Shown here in pieces: positions 48,558-59,204 of a stretch of 64,000 nucleotides of DNA. The position numbers and the translations under genes were made by a program. The notes under the pieces were generated by a model that did no database searches, was not told the DNA's origin, and was given only the letters and a program-made list of their open reading frames with translations. Position 1 is the stretch's first letter. Each line of letters opens with the position of its first letter. This DNA comes from Balanoglossus misakiensis (Eukaryota; Hemichordata): the NCBI GenBank assembly GCA_040954595.2, contig CM082592.2:9362001-9426000 (forward strand), given 5' to 3'.

Positions 48558-51500
48558 CTATCTCCCCTTTTTCCTCCCCTTCCTGGTGTGCGCTCTCGTC
48601 TCGGGAGAAGCCACCGGAGCGGCCGCACCCATCACTATCTGTCCCTCTTGGATTTCCTGTCGGGTTTCATCCGATGCATTGCTGATCTGGTTCTGAGCTT
48701 CCAAGTAGAACATCAAGTCACGGAGCTGTTCTCTCATGTCTTGGAGTTCCTACAGTTGCAAAAGTTGATAAAAGAAGTAAATTGCACGTCTACCAAAATT
48801 TGGCTAAATTGGTTGAAAATGAAGAGATTTGAGGGGTACTGAAAATTAAGCCAAAAATCCGTACAGAGCATTGGAATGGTAAGAAACGCTTAATATCTTC
48901 TACCTTGTCTTTCTCCAGATGGTCCTGTTTCTGCCTCTTTTCGAGTTCTTGCAGTTTGACTTGTAGTAGCTTCTGATTTTCACGTAAACATTTATTCATC
49001 TGGCAGGAGATAAGAATGTGGTTTTTACATCATTCTAGCACAGGAAGTAATCGTAAATTAATGAATATTAGTGAAGTAACACCTGTTTTACCAACCAATC
49101 AGCTACAATCATTCATATCACCTCTCTTTCTTCTTGGAGTTCAGCACTGACAACTTTCACTTTGGTGCCGTGTTGAGTAGACTTCCTTTCCAAACTCAGC
49201 CTCTCCTTGGATACCTTGTTGAATTTCTGTTCTACTTTTTCACATTCAGCGGCCAGTTTCTTACATCGGGCCTCCACCTCAGCAATCTGAATGGAAAAAA
49301 AACATGACTTAGGAAGCCTAAAGGTATATGGTCAACTCTAATTTACATGTGCCTCCAGTAGTCTGTATCTACACACCTCTGCTCTGTTCTTCTCTTCCAT
49401 CCTTGCCAACTGTTCTTCGAAATACAATCTCTGGGATTCCAGCTGACTGGTCAATAGATATGTAAACTGAAGTGTGAGGGAAAAATAAACATGTTCATCA
49501 GATTTGAAATAAAGTCCTGAACAATTTTATGGACTAAATATGGACTAAATATTTCTTAGATAAACTGGTAGGATCTTCACCTCCAACGTCAACGAATCCA
49601 CTTTCTCTTCTCTCTGCGCCGACGGATCTTCTCTGTCCCATTCGACAATTTTACCGTCGCCTTTACTCTGCACCAATCTATGAACATAGTTATCTGAAAT
49701 CAAGTTTACAAACAGTGCTGAATTAAACATGATGGGGTAAGGGAGAATATACACCTGTGGTGTCATGACACTATGGCCACAGAGGGCGAACTGCATGAGC
49801 AGTCCACCATATTGGCAAAGAGGGCACACTCAACCTGGTTACAGATTTGTTCTCATGCATGTTTGTTTCAGAAATGTATCTATTTTACCTCCAGCGTAGT
49901 CCCACACTCTGTTGTTTCCGAGCTGCATGGCGTACGTGTGTTGTGTTTCTTCAAAGTGCTGATACGCATGGGCTGACATGTAACGCCCACATCCAATGTG
50001 ACCACATATTAAACATATCCATAGACTCTGAAAAAGAACATGATATTCAGAAAAAGACAAGACAGTTTAGAGGTTTCACAATTGTGACATGAATGCGTGA
50101 GTGATATATCTCAGGGGATGCTGTGACCAGAAAAGTTGTCAGTTCATATATTTTTTGAAATCGTAAGATTTGATCGAAATTTCTCTCACCTCCTGTGCTC
50201 CGCATATCATACACTTATTATCTGCTACCTGTTCTGGGGCTTGTGAGTAACGACACACTGGACAACTGATCAAACAAACAAACAACACAAAAACTATCAG
50301 ATGTGTAATTGATTAGAAAGACATCCTTCCTGCATATGAGAAATATGCATTTGATCAGGTAAAATGTTGAAAGACATCAAAACATGCTTAAATGAGAAGA
50401 GACATTCCTTGTGGGGTCCCTACCTGGTGTCGCCCCATTTGTACAGACAGCTACTATGAAATGAATGATTGCAGAGTATAGTAAGAATCCCATCCACAGA
50501 TTCGTCCATCCTTTCCAGACACACCGGACAAGTTGGCAGCTCGGTCATTCCCGGAATTGGTAGAACTGCTGCCTACAGTTGCAACAGAACATGGCATTAG
50601 GCAGTTTGCAATTAATAGGCCTACTCTGGAATAAAATGTTGCAAACAGACTACTGCAGTGTTCTATGGAAAATAGGAATACACATAAGACTCTAGACTGT
50701 ACATGTATGTTAATAACATTACCTCGGATTCCTTGACCGTCTCAACTCGTGCCACATATACACAATGACACAGCTCAGGTTCAATCGAATTAAACGGCTG
50801 TCCATTGTAGGTCTTGTAAAACTCATCTGCCAGTTTCTTGAAGGAGAAGCAGAAAAGAAATATGCCAGTGAATACCAGCACATGATACACACATTTCCTC
50901 TTGCCTAAAACTTTCGATATCACTTTAACGTATGACACTGGCATTTCTGCTGATGTGCAGATAGAATTTGACTTCATACCTGTGCTTTGAACTTGATGAG
51001 AACCATGTACTGATTCGGAGTGGAGTCCCGGATGATCCTCAACATCTGAATGTTGGGACTGACCGGAGCCGTAAATTGCACTAAATCGTGGATAGTCATG
51101 GCCGCTGGCACACCCAGCAACACGATCATCTCACTCCGGGCAGTGTCGTCATCGAGAGACGTCATGAATCTGAAGAGGCAACAGAACAAACATGTCACTA
51201 AACTCACTAGTTACCTTGACCTTGTAATTACAGTGCAACCTGTCTGGATTGAACCCTGCCTAATCTGGAAACTTGTCTATACCGAACACATTTTCCAGAT
51301 TTGGCCTTTTTGATTGACATCTCGTAAAGAGTTGAGTCTTACGTTTCTTTATACAGGTGAAGTATTCCCTTTGTAATTTCAACGCTAGGGTTTCCGGAGA
51401 AGAAATGCACTTGGCTTGGAGCCCTTGCCACTGGGCTGTGACTGATCCTTCCACTGCTGCTGTTGGCAGACCTGTTGCCATGGCCACCCTTGCTTGTTCC

Positions 51501-52466
51501 CGGCTCTGTGGCAGCACTCGATTGGCAGTTTTGGGGCGGGCAGGTCACTTTGAAGCTGGCTTTCTTCTTCTCCCCGGACGAGGCAGCAACTTCAGAATAT
51601 GTCGGGAGTTTTGGTTTATCAGTGACATTCTTCTTGGGTTTTGCATTAACCTGGCACACAAGAGTTTCGCCATCTGTTTTATGGCCGTGGTCCTCGACAT
51701 CATTGTCGCTAGATTTCTGACTCCCTTCGTCTGCAGGAGGCTGTTTGTCGCTTTCCTCGTCCTGATCCGAAGGACAGTCTTCGGCAGTTGTGTCTTCCTC
51801 TGAAGAAATTAGGAAACAAATCTTGAGCTTCACGTTCATGAAGAAAAATGAAAATCTCAACAGCAATGTCTGGGACTTTCTGTGCAAGTTTGAACATGTT
51901 ACATCATGGATACCTCCATGCAAATAAACAGTGGGCTCACAAGCCTAATTTTTCATTCACCTTGGTATTCTACCGTTTCTATGGTAATCTCTTCCATCTG
52001 CCTCTTCCCTCTGTGCATCTGGATAACATCAGGAGAGACAGCTTTCTTTTCCAGCAGTCGAGATCCTCCCTCGGCTGCAGCTGGCTCACTGTCATTGCCT
52101 TTGGTGTTGTTATTCGGACTTCCGTTGTCTTCTGTGCTGCCTTGAAGATCTGACATTCTGCTCTGTGCTAATATGCCAACAGTAAGAAAGATCAACATAT
52201 TTCAAGAGTAAGATTGAGGAACAATTTGCATACCCTCTGGCATACTGCATCGTGTTGACTGTGGTGTTGTCCCTGATATATTAATCACCCTTGTTCCCTC
52301 TTTAGAGGTCTGACTTTGCCATAGACAACAATGGATCTGGACTGAACCTTAGGGGAGAAAGGGATAAAAAAAAAATTCAAAGCGTCTTACCTGTAAAATG
52401 GAGAAACGGCAACGCAGGGAAATCCTCGGCAATTTCAATACGTAAAGCAACTAAAGAAACAGACAT
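48558..52466 (-). CDS. BRAP: BRCA1-associated protein (BRAP2/IMP), RING-type E3 ligase
   Basis: Cytosolic RING E3 that in mammals retains NLS cargo and restrains RAF-KSR-MEK signalling. Thirteen exons: 52391-52466, 51961-52167, 51343-51799, 50980-51169, 50723-50836, 50424-50572, 50190-50265, 49889-50027, 49581-49693, 49377-49466, 49122-49286, 48904-48999 and 48558-48749 (2064 nt, 687 residues). The N-terminus ([14 protein letters not shown]) matches the family. Residues about 225-345 form the BRAP2 RRM-like domain ([29 protein letters not shown]). A C3HC4 RING at about 361-405 has [19 protein letters not shown] and CPVC. A UBP-type zinc finger follows ([33 protein letters not shown]). A long coiled coil precedes a basic tail ([10 protein letters not shown]). 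About 95 residues longer than the human protein, mostly in the acidic linker of exon 3. Intron 1 carries a miniature element. Confidence 0.97.
52281..52367 (+). mobile_element. Miniature palindromic element, copy d (BRAP intron 1)
   Basis: An 87-bp segment sharing CCCTCTTTAGAG, ATAGACAACAATGGATCTGG and ACTGAACC with copy a (11500-11595). It is the most diverged of the four, and its edge is 17 bp from the BRAP exon 1 donor. Confidence 0.6.
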
Positions 52467-53052
52467 ATGGCAAAATTAAAAGTCATAAGCTCATTAAAAA
52501 CAAAACTTAAAAAACAAACATCGATCTGTTGAAGTTAAAGAACCATTCAGTAGTTAAAATGTGAAGAATCATGAACGTTCGTTCGCCATCTTGCTAAAAA
52601 GTCGAAACCAACAACCCGGAAGTAAATATAATATGGAGAAAGGTCAAAGGTCGTCACACTCGCACTCAGGAAGAGTTGCACTGGTACATGGTGATCTGCA
52701 CTAAGTACTTCTACATGGTTATAGTTTAACGCATGGTAAGATATTTTGAGTAAATGATATACTGCATTCTGGGACAACGGACCGACTTTGTATTATTTGT
52801 AATTTAAAACGAATCAGCCTTATAAGCGTATACGGGCAGGCCAGGTTCCCATTGACAGTATCAGTACCACTGCCTTCGACCTCCATGCTTCGACCTATTT
52901 TGACATCACCATGCATGCATGTACTTACCATGAAGTCGTGCACTTCCTTTTGCAAGATACATTATGATAATACATCACTTTCTAAATTCCGTTTTCGTTA
53001 CCAGTTACACGAAAAGTCGATCCACGCACCGACTGACTGAGGCGCAACCAGG
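52467..53052. promoter_or_regulatory. Shared BRAP/QPRT divergent promoter interval
   Basis: The BRAP ATG (minus, 52466) and the QPRT ATG (plus, 53053) are only 586 bp apart, so both promoters and 5' UTRs must fit here. I see no convincing TATA box on either strand. Arrangement is observed; bidirectional promoter function is inferred. Confidence 0.55.
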
Positions 53053-54319
53053 ATGAGTTGTAATCGGTTGTACAAGGTGGAACTGTCCCATCTGATTCAT
53101 CCAGTCAACGTACAGTCGATGGTTCGCGCCTGGCTGGCTGAAGATACCCCATCGTTTGATTACGGCGGGTTTGTCGTGGGGGAACGCCAAGAATGCGCCG
53201 TGTTGTTATGTAAATCGCCCGGCGTCTTGGCAGGTGTGCCCTTCGTGAACGCGATCTTCAAGGAACTCGACTGCCAGGTGGAGTGGTTGGTGGACGAGGG
53301 CACGGCCTTGGAAGCGGTGTGCGAGGTGGCGGTTGTCAAGGGCAAAGTCAGGAACTTGTTGCTAGGGGAGAGAGTCGCCCTCAACTGCATCACCCGCGCC
53401 AGTGGAATCGCCACTTATGCCAGGCAGCTGAGTGAGTTGGCCAAGTCGGTTGGATGGCACGGGGAAGTGGCGGGGACCAGGAAGACGACACCAGGATTCC
53501 GACTTGTGGAAAAATATTCCTTGCTGGTTGGAGGAATGTCCACTCACCGCTATGATCTGTCTTCGATGATCATGTTAAAAGACAACCATATATGGACAGC
53601 TGGTAATATAACACAGGTGTGTGTAAAATTGCGTGCAAATACTTCAAATCAATGGATTTTTATTCCCAAGCTTATTCGTCAGCATTTGAACAAAATCTTA
53701 AAACGGTCAGAAATTGTATTTCACCATTCATGGTTACATCTTGATGAAGACAAGTTTCTCTACTGTTGAACTTTTTTTTCTTTCACAGGCCGTTTACGAT
53801 GCCAAAAAAGTTGGCGGTTTTTCAACCAAGATCGAAGTGGAGTGCAGAAGCGTTGCCGAGGCAACAGAGGCTGCTGCTGCAGGTGGTGACATCATCATGT
53901 TGGACAATTTTGAACCACAGGTAATGAGAAATCACTTCCGTTTGTGAACCCGTGATCATGTGTGACCCAAGTGATGACGATTTGCTTCATCATTGTGACA
54001 TAGTGATATTTCTTAGATATATTAATGATAACATCTATCTTCTTCTGGTAAATATTTGTCTATTTTCACATGACAGGCTGTTCACGAGGCTGCCAGACAA
54101 CTCAAGGAGAAGTTTCCCCACGTGGTAATCGAAGCGAGCGGGGGAATCACCGAGGACACCTTGGCCAACTACCTCGGCCCGAGAATCGACGTAGTGTCTC
54201 TGAGCAGGGCCACCCAGGGATACCAGACTGTGGATTTCTCTTTGAAAATCAAGAAAGAAGGGCGCAATCCGCACAACCCTAAGGTGTCCAGTACAGTTAC
54301 CATGGTTACAGAGAATTAA
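53053..54319 (+). CDS. QPRT: Quinolinate phosphoribosyltransferase (nicotinate-nucleotide pyrophosphorylase)
   Basis: Converts quinolinate and PRPP to nicotinate mononucleotide, CO2 and pyrophosphate, the entry of the kynurenine pathway into NAD synthesis. Three exons, 53053-53616, 53789-53920 and 54077-54319, all phase 0, give 312 residues, close to the vertebrate length. Family signatures are intact: [14 protein letters not shown] near the N-terminus, [33 protein letters not shown] with the substrate-binding Arg/Lys, [36 protein letters not shown] and [13 protein letters not shown] (the glycine-rich phosphate-binding end of the barrel). The frame stays open past the exon 1 donor to 53769, but that read-through would remove the C-terminal half of the barrel. 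It is head-to-head with BRAP and tail-to-tail with the methyltransferase gene. Confidence 0.97.
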
Positions 54320-54383
54320 ATCTGATGTGGTGTTTATTTCTTCTAGAATCATATGTAAATCGATTATGTTATTCGTGGAAATT

Positions 54384-54389
54384 AATAAA
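54384..54389 (+). terminator. Probable QPRT poly(A) signal
   Basis: AATAAA lies 64 nt after the QPRT stop codon and about 110 bp short of the stop codon of the opposing methyltransferase gene. Confidence 0.6.
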
Positions 54390-54488
54390 GGTCAATGGTT
54401 CCTTGAGTAAACTAACGATGCAACTCTTACCATTTCTATCTGTGCAGGGCGCAGTCCGCAATGCATGGGGGATGATATTTATCTAAGC

Positions 54489-54494
54489 TTTATT
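54489..54494 (-). terminator. Probable poly(A) signal of the methyltransferase gene
   Basis: AATAAA on the minus strand lies only 5 nt after the TGA at 54500-54502, implying a very short 3' UTR that ends before QPRT's own signal. Confidence 0.6.
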
Positions 54495-54499
54495 AAATT

Positions 54500-56867
54500 T
54501 CATTTCTTAGTACCTGTAATGACAACACTGAAATCATACTCGACGTCTTTGCATTCATTCAAGTTGACCACTCTGTTCTGCTGGCGACATTTCACGTCTG
54601 TGAACCCGGCCTCTTCGACGGCAGACTTGATAAATTCCACGCCGACGTTGTTGGCTGCGAACTGCTTGCCCCCGACAGAGTAGAACTTGGCCGGTTCGCA
54701 TATCTGCACCAGGACACCCCCGGGTCTAAGGTATCCCGAGATGCTCCTGACGGCTCGCTTCCAGTGCTCTTCCGTGAAGCACGCAGCCTCCAGCGTGAGA
54801 CACGTCAACAGGCAGTCGAACTGCGGGTAGCTGTGCGGCTCTATCGGGTCGGCCTTGTTCAGGTCGCAGGGGATGACGTCTTTGATTGTACTGCGCAGCC
54901 GCTTCTCACGAGTGTCTACATCACTGCGAAATACACAGAAATGAGTCAAGTTTTCAACAGCAATCGATGGAATGTTGTAGTTTTGGTGGCTGGAACGCAA
55001 TAACTGCTTTCACTCTTTTTCTAGCCCCTTGTGTCTGGTTATATTCTTTTCAGCCGAAAATCAAAACTCACTTCACATCGATCAATGTCACGCCGTTCCC
55101 GGTTTTAACGACAAAGCAAATAGTAAACGACTATAAACGGCCGGGAAAATAACCGCGTTCCATCATGTTCAGCAAGTTATGACAACGACTCAGTCCCCAT
55201 AAAACCGAATGATCACAAGTACCGAATAAATCAAATCAAATCAAAATCAAATACGTAAGAATCAACAGGTGGTTTCCAGAGCCGCAGCGACCAGCGATTT
55301 TGATTATTATTATTTGATTAGATTGTGGCACAAAAATACAGAAGATACAACCAGAAAACTCAAATAAAGATGTGCAAGTACGATATAAGACTGGTATCTG
55401 ACTGACCTGTGACCTTCCAGTTGACACACGTACTGAATTATGGGCTTCCAGTCGAAGGCCCCTTTGTCGTCGTTCAGCCATCGTTTAATCGCGTTCCTGT
55501 TGTCCTCCACGTATTCACAGCAGACGATTTCACTGAATCGGGTGCAGGCAGAGATGAGGTGGTGGATGCAAGGGCCGCTGCCAATGTCAATCAGGCGATC
55601 TCCAGACACGTCACCTGCGACGTGGAATTGAAAGTCAATGTTCCAAAGTTCAGCAATGTCACATTCATTTTGGCCAGTTGCAAAGACAAACACATAAGAA
55701 GACACCACAGCACAGACGATCAATGAAGTCAGGCCCGTGAAAGAAGGAGCCTATGGATCTCTGGCAAAAAGACCAAGAAGTGATGTCTGTCGAATTTTCC
55801 AAAAGGTGAATGTAAAATCGACAGTCTACTGCAGGTTTTGCGAAAAGAAACGTTGCCGGCCAAACGTGATTTTTTTTAAATCTCTGCACTACAAATTGAA
55901 GAAAATAACCTGATTTCAGGGAGGCCAAAAAATAGCGGCGATCGCCAACTTTGATTGGCGTTAATTGGTTTCAGTGATCTCTCGGGATGCCGCCAACGGC
56001 GTCACTTGTTTACGTTGACATTGACTTTAACGTTCCCTGCTCGATTTTATTGCAAAATAAATCAAACGAAAACGAATGAGAATGATTACTTAGGAGACAA
56101 ACAATCACTAACCGAAGCTACATGGTCACCTCTGCACAAAACAAATCCATAAACTGTGGTTGACATATTGACTGTGTAGAAATTAGTTCAGAATCTATCA
56201 ATGTTTTCGGGGCTCTGTATTTCTATGGTCGCAAAATTGCAGGTTACATTTCCTTCAGCCCCTCCCCCATATAAAATGACTGGGCCCTTACATGACCGTC
56301 AATGGATAATTGTGCGGTTCTGCAACTGGCTTATTATGAATACTCAGTCTGATTACAAGCGACCCAGCTTTTGAAAATTTCTTTTTTGTCCGTGAACAAT
56401 GCATACAGCTGAAGCTGTTTGGACAATTGTCAATACGCTCAGAACTAGCACACGAAAAAAAATCATCACAGTATTTAGTAATATGGTTAGGTTTTTGACG
56501 CATTGGCCGTAGCATGGACGTAGCACAGAGACACGCCCATATTGTCGTAGTGTTTTGTGCGAGGTGTTCAGCAGGTAGCAAGCCAACTGAACATAATGTA
56601 AACACTCTCTCAACTTGTCATGGTGGTAAAATGGCTATCATACTGCATGCATAGACACTATCGGGGCTGCCTATAACATTTCGCACAAACGTACGCTTCC
56701 TCACCTTGCGTGAATATTTCGTGTAGACTCTGCAACCAGAACGGCAAGAGACCTTCCTCGTCCGCTTTGCCCTCGGGACTGGAGTAGTAATCTCGGAGGT
56801 AGGCGTCGGCATCAAAATTACCGTGGTACTCGTTCCCACGCAATCCATCTGAAGCCTGTGTGTCCAT
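54500..56867 (-). CDS. NNMT/PNMT/INMT-family SAM-dependent N-methyltransferase
   Basis: Small cytosolic methyltransferase of the family that methylates nicotinamide, phenylethanolamine, indolethylamine or thioethers. Three exons, 56705-56867, 55407-55614 and 54500-54923 (795 nt, phases matching), give 264 residues, the same length as human NNMT. Conserved features: NFDADAYLRDYYSSPEGKAD near the N-terminus, SAM motif I LIDIGSGPCIHHLISAC, EYVEDNRNAIKRWL, FDWKPIIQYVCQLEG, DCLLTCLTLEAAC and YLRPGGVLVQICEPAKFYSV. By my alignment, the stretch where NNMT and INMT have (M/V)DALKSSYY reads CEPAKFYSV here, so the acceptor need not be nicotinamide. It is convergent with QPRT, 180 bp between stop codons. 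Family certain, substrate unknown. Confidence 0.93.
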
Positions 56868-57655
56868 CGCGAGTGTGGTTCAGCCTCTATAGTGTGGTCG
56901 AGTGGTATTTCACTATGTTTCCAACGAAGGTTGGGGTTTAACTGATGACCTCAGCTGCAAAGAGCACATACAGGTCCGGCGGCAGGGATGACCTGTTAGG
57001 GTATGACCTTGGCTATTGTCACAGACCTGTTTATCGAGGATCAGTGTTTATAATACAGACTATCACATGTTTACATTATGGACAGCGCCAGACACGAAAC
57101 CAGGCTGACCGCACAGGCCTTTAACTTACTAGTTGCGTAACGCTCCGACTGCTGAAACATCTGACGAACTATATTACATGTATAGACTTTTTTTGCCCGA
57201 CGGCGAGGTAAAACAGTTCCGGTATCGGATCTCTACCAGTAAAATTTCACGCGTGCGCGTTTGTCTCCCTTCTTACGAAGTTACGTAATTAATTGTCAAA
57301 CACACGGCGATCGCCCACATAACTGTATAGAAGATAGGGACTGATCAGTATCTCTGGCCGGGGGGGGGTGTCGGAGAATTGGTTGGGGGAGGGGGTCACC
57401 CTGTTTTGCAAATGTTTAAAGAAAGTCAGTTAAAATATTTTATTTTGTGTTGTTATTGCACAGTACATCAGAACAATTTCTTGTCAAAAAATTGTCTAAA
57501 ACAATGATTAAAACTGGATTTCAGAAAACGTGATTGGCTGTCACGGATTTTTAAATGAAACTGGTGGATTGAAAGAAACAACATTTCAAAATACAACAAA
57601 AGATGTAACTTCGTGCATAAAATCATGTACAAATCTGTCACGTGGTGCCGCATCA
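56868..57655. other. Promoter of the methyltransferase gene and 3' flank of the CTR2-like gene
   Basis: Non-coding; both neighbours are on the minus strand. A 9-nt G run lies at 57360-57368. A minus-strand AATAAA at 57439-57444 is a candidate poly(A) signal for the CTR2-like gene. Confidence 0.5.
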
Positions 57656-59204
57656 TCAAACATTGGCAGGCCGAGGTCTTCTATCAGGCTTGACATCATC
57701 GAAGTATGAACTGGTGAAAATGAAGTAGCCCAGCCCGCCACCAAGGACCACAGTCACCAGAATCCAAACGTTGTACGTCATCGCCAGCAGCATTATAATA
57801 TATGCAAAAACTACTTGCAAGGAATACAAAACCGCCGATGCTGCATGATACTTTAACCTGTAACAGGATGTTAAAAGGAGATAATAAAGTTAGATAAATG
57901 CTTTTTCACTAGTTTCTTGTGTAATATGGTCCATTTTGGACAGAATAATATAACAAACTTTACCCTTTTGAATCCATTGCGATATTGACTTCTTTGTACA
58001 TTTTACAGGAGGTCTGTACTCTGGTCCTGGTCGCCGCTGTGCTGTAGTCTAACCATCTGGCATCGTCCATGTTCATCGACAGATGCCTCTCAGCAAAGCC
58101 GCAAGGCTGGCCGTCATCATGACAACGAGTCACTTCATTTTGATGGTGTGACGCTTCTCGAACTTGATTTGCTCTTCCTGCGTCATCCGACCGATTGTCC
58201 CGGGGTTGACGCGCGACGTGGCGACGACAGCACGGGCAGCTCGGCGACCGGCTTGCTCCGGCTCGACAGCTGATGTTTTTTGTCGGTGTATCGCCAACCA
58301 GGCGACCGCATTTGAGCTGTTTGCAGCGGCGACACCGACTGTGCTTCGTTTGCAGGTCCAGCGCGGACAGCAACAGAAAGTCGTACCAAACCTCGCTGAT
58401 GTCGCCGGAATTGCTCATTAAGGGGCACGATTCTCTGTCGGGATCTGAAATAGATTCTTCGATTTTCATTTCTTCACTCTCTGGGGCAACAGTGGCTTCT
58501 CCGCCTTCGCTGTCATGGCGACGTCTTTCTCCACCGTTGCCATCACGTGATAAAGTATCGACAGACGCTGGCGTTTCCGGCTCGGCGGCAGAGTCAGCTG
58601 TCACCCGTGTCCGTTCTCCGCTCGCAGTGCCCGCCGGCTGTAATAATGTTAGTTCAATTCCATATTGGCCGTTTTCACTCTGACCGTCTGTTCCACAGTC
58701 CGTCCCTGTCCGAGACCCACCATTCCCGTCGGAAAACTGGGCACGCGTAGAAACTTCTCTGTCGTTTTCCTCTACCTCGCGCAAGTTCGGCAGAATCAGA
58801 TCGCTCGACAAGCGACGGCATCTACAGGAACACCTGGCCGCGGCGCCAGCAACGGTGCCGCCGTGAACCAGTCGCCTGGAAGATTTGCCCGAGCAGCAGG
58901 AGCTCGGGAAATACTCACTGTGACTGAAGTCCTGCTTCAACGGCATCGTTTTCGTTTCGGTGTGAAGACGCCAGGCGCCGCGACTTTTGGTCTTCCCGCG
59001 GCGACATTCGTGCCCTGTCCGCTGTCCTTGACTGCTGTCTCGCATCTGTGCCCCGAGTGCTCGTCGGGACACTTTCCTCAAAATGCACCTCACGGCTTCA
59101 AAGAGCGTTGCCAGCACGAAGGTAACCAGTAAGCACAGCACAAATTCTGAAACAGCCAACAGTAGAGAAACGGTTGAACTGTTATCAAAGGGACCAAAAG
59201 TCAT
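57656..59204 (-). CDS. CTR2-like copper transporter (SLC31) with a giant Cys-rich cytosolic loop
   Basis: Ctr/SLC31 copper permease, three helices. Two exons, 57964-59204 and 57656-57857, join in matching phase (GG then G) to give 480 residues, against about 143 in human CTR2. TM1 (VLCLLVTFVLATLFEAVRC) follows a short MTFGPFDNSS head. After TM1 the protein should re-enter at TM2 within some 60 residues; instead about 350 polar residues with some 18 cysteines intervene, including CSCRC, CRRC, CPCC and CC groups. TM2 has the copper-path MxxxM (MLLAM) followed by TYN, and TM3 has GxxxG (GGGLG). The start is the first Met after an acceptor-like AG at 59213; an upstream exon is possible because that acceptor is in usable phase. 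The loop lies in one uninterrupted coding exon, so it is not an intron artefact by frame. Confidence 0.85.

Noticed and set aside
53617-53769. Continuation of the QPRT exon 1 frame to 53769
   Set aside because: It runs into the intron; splicing at the GTGTGT donor joins the conserved C-terminal half of the enzyme.
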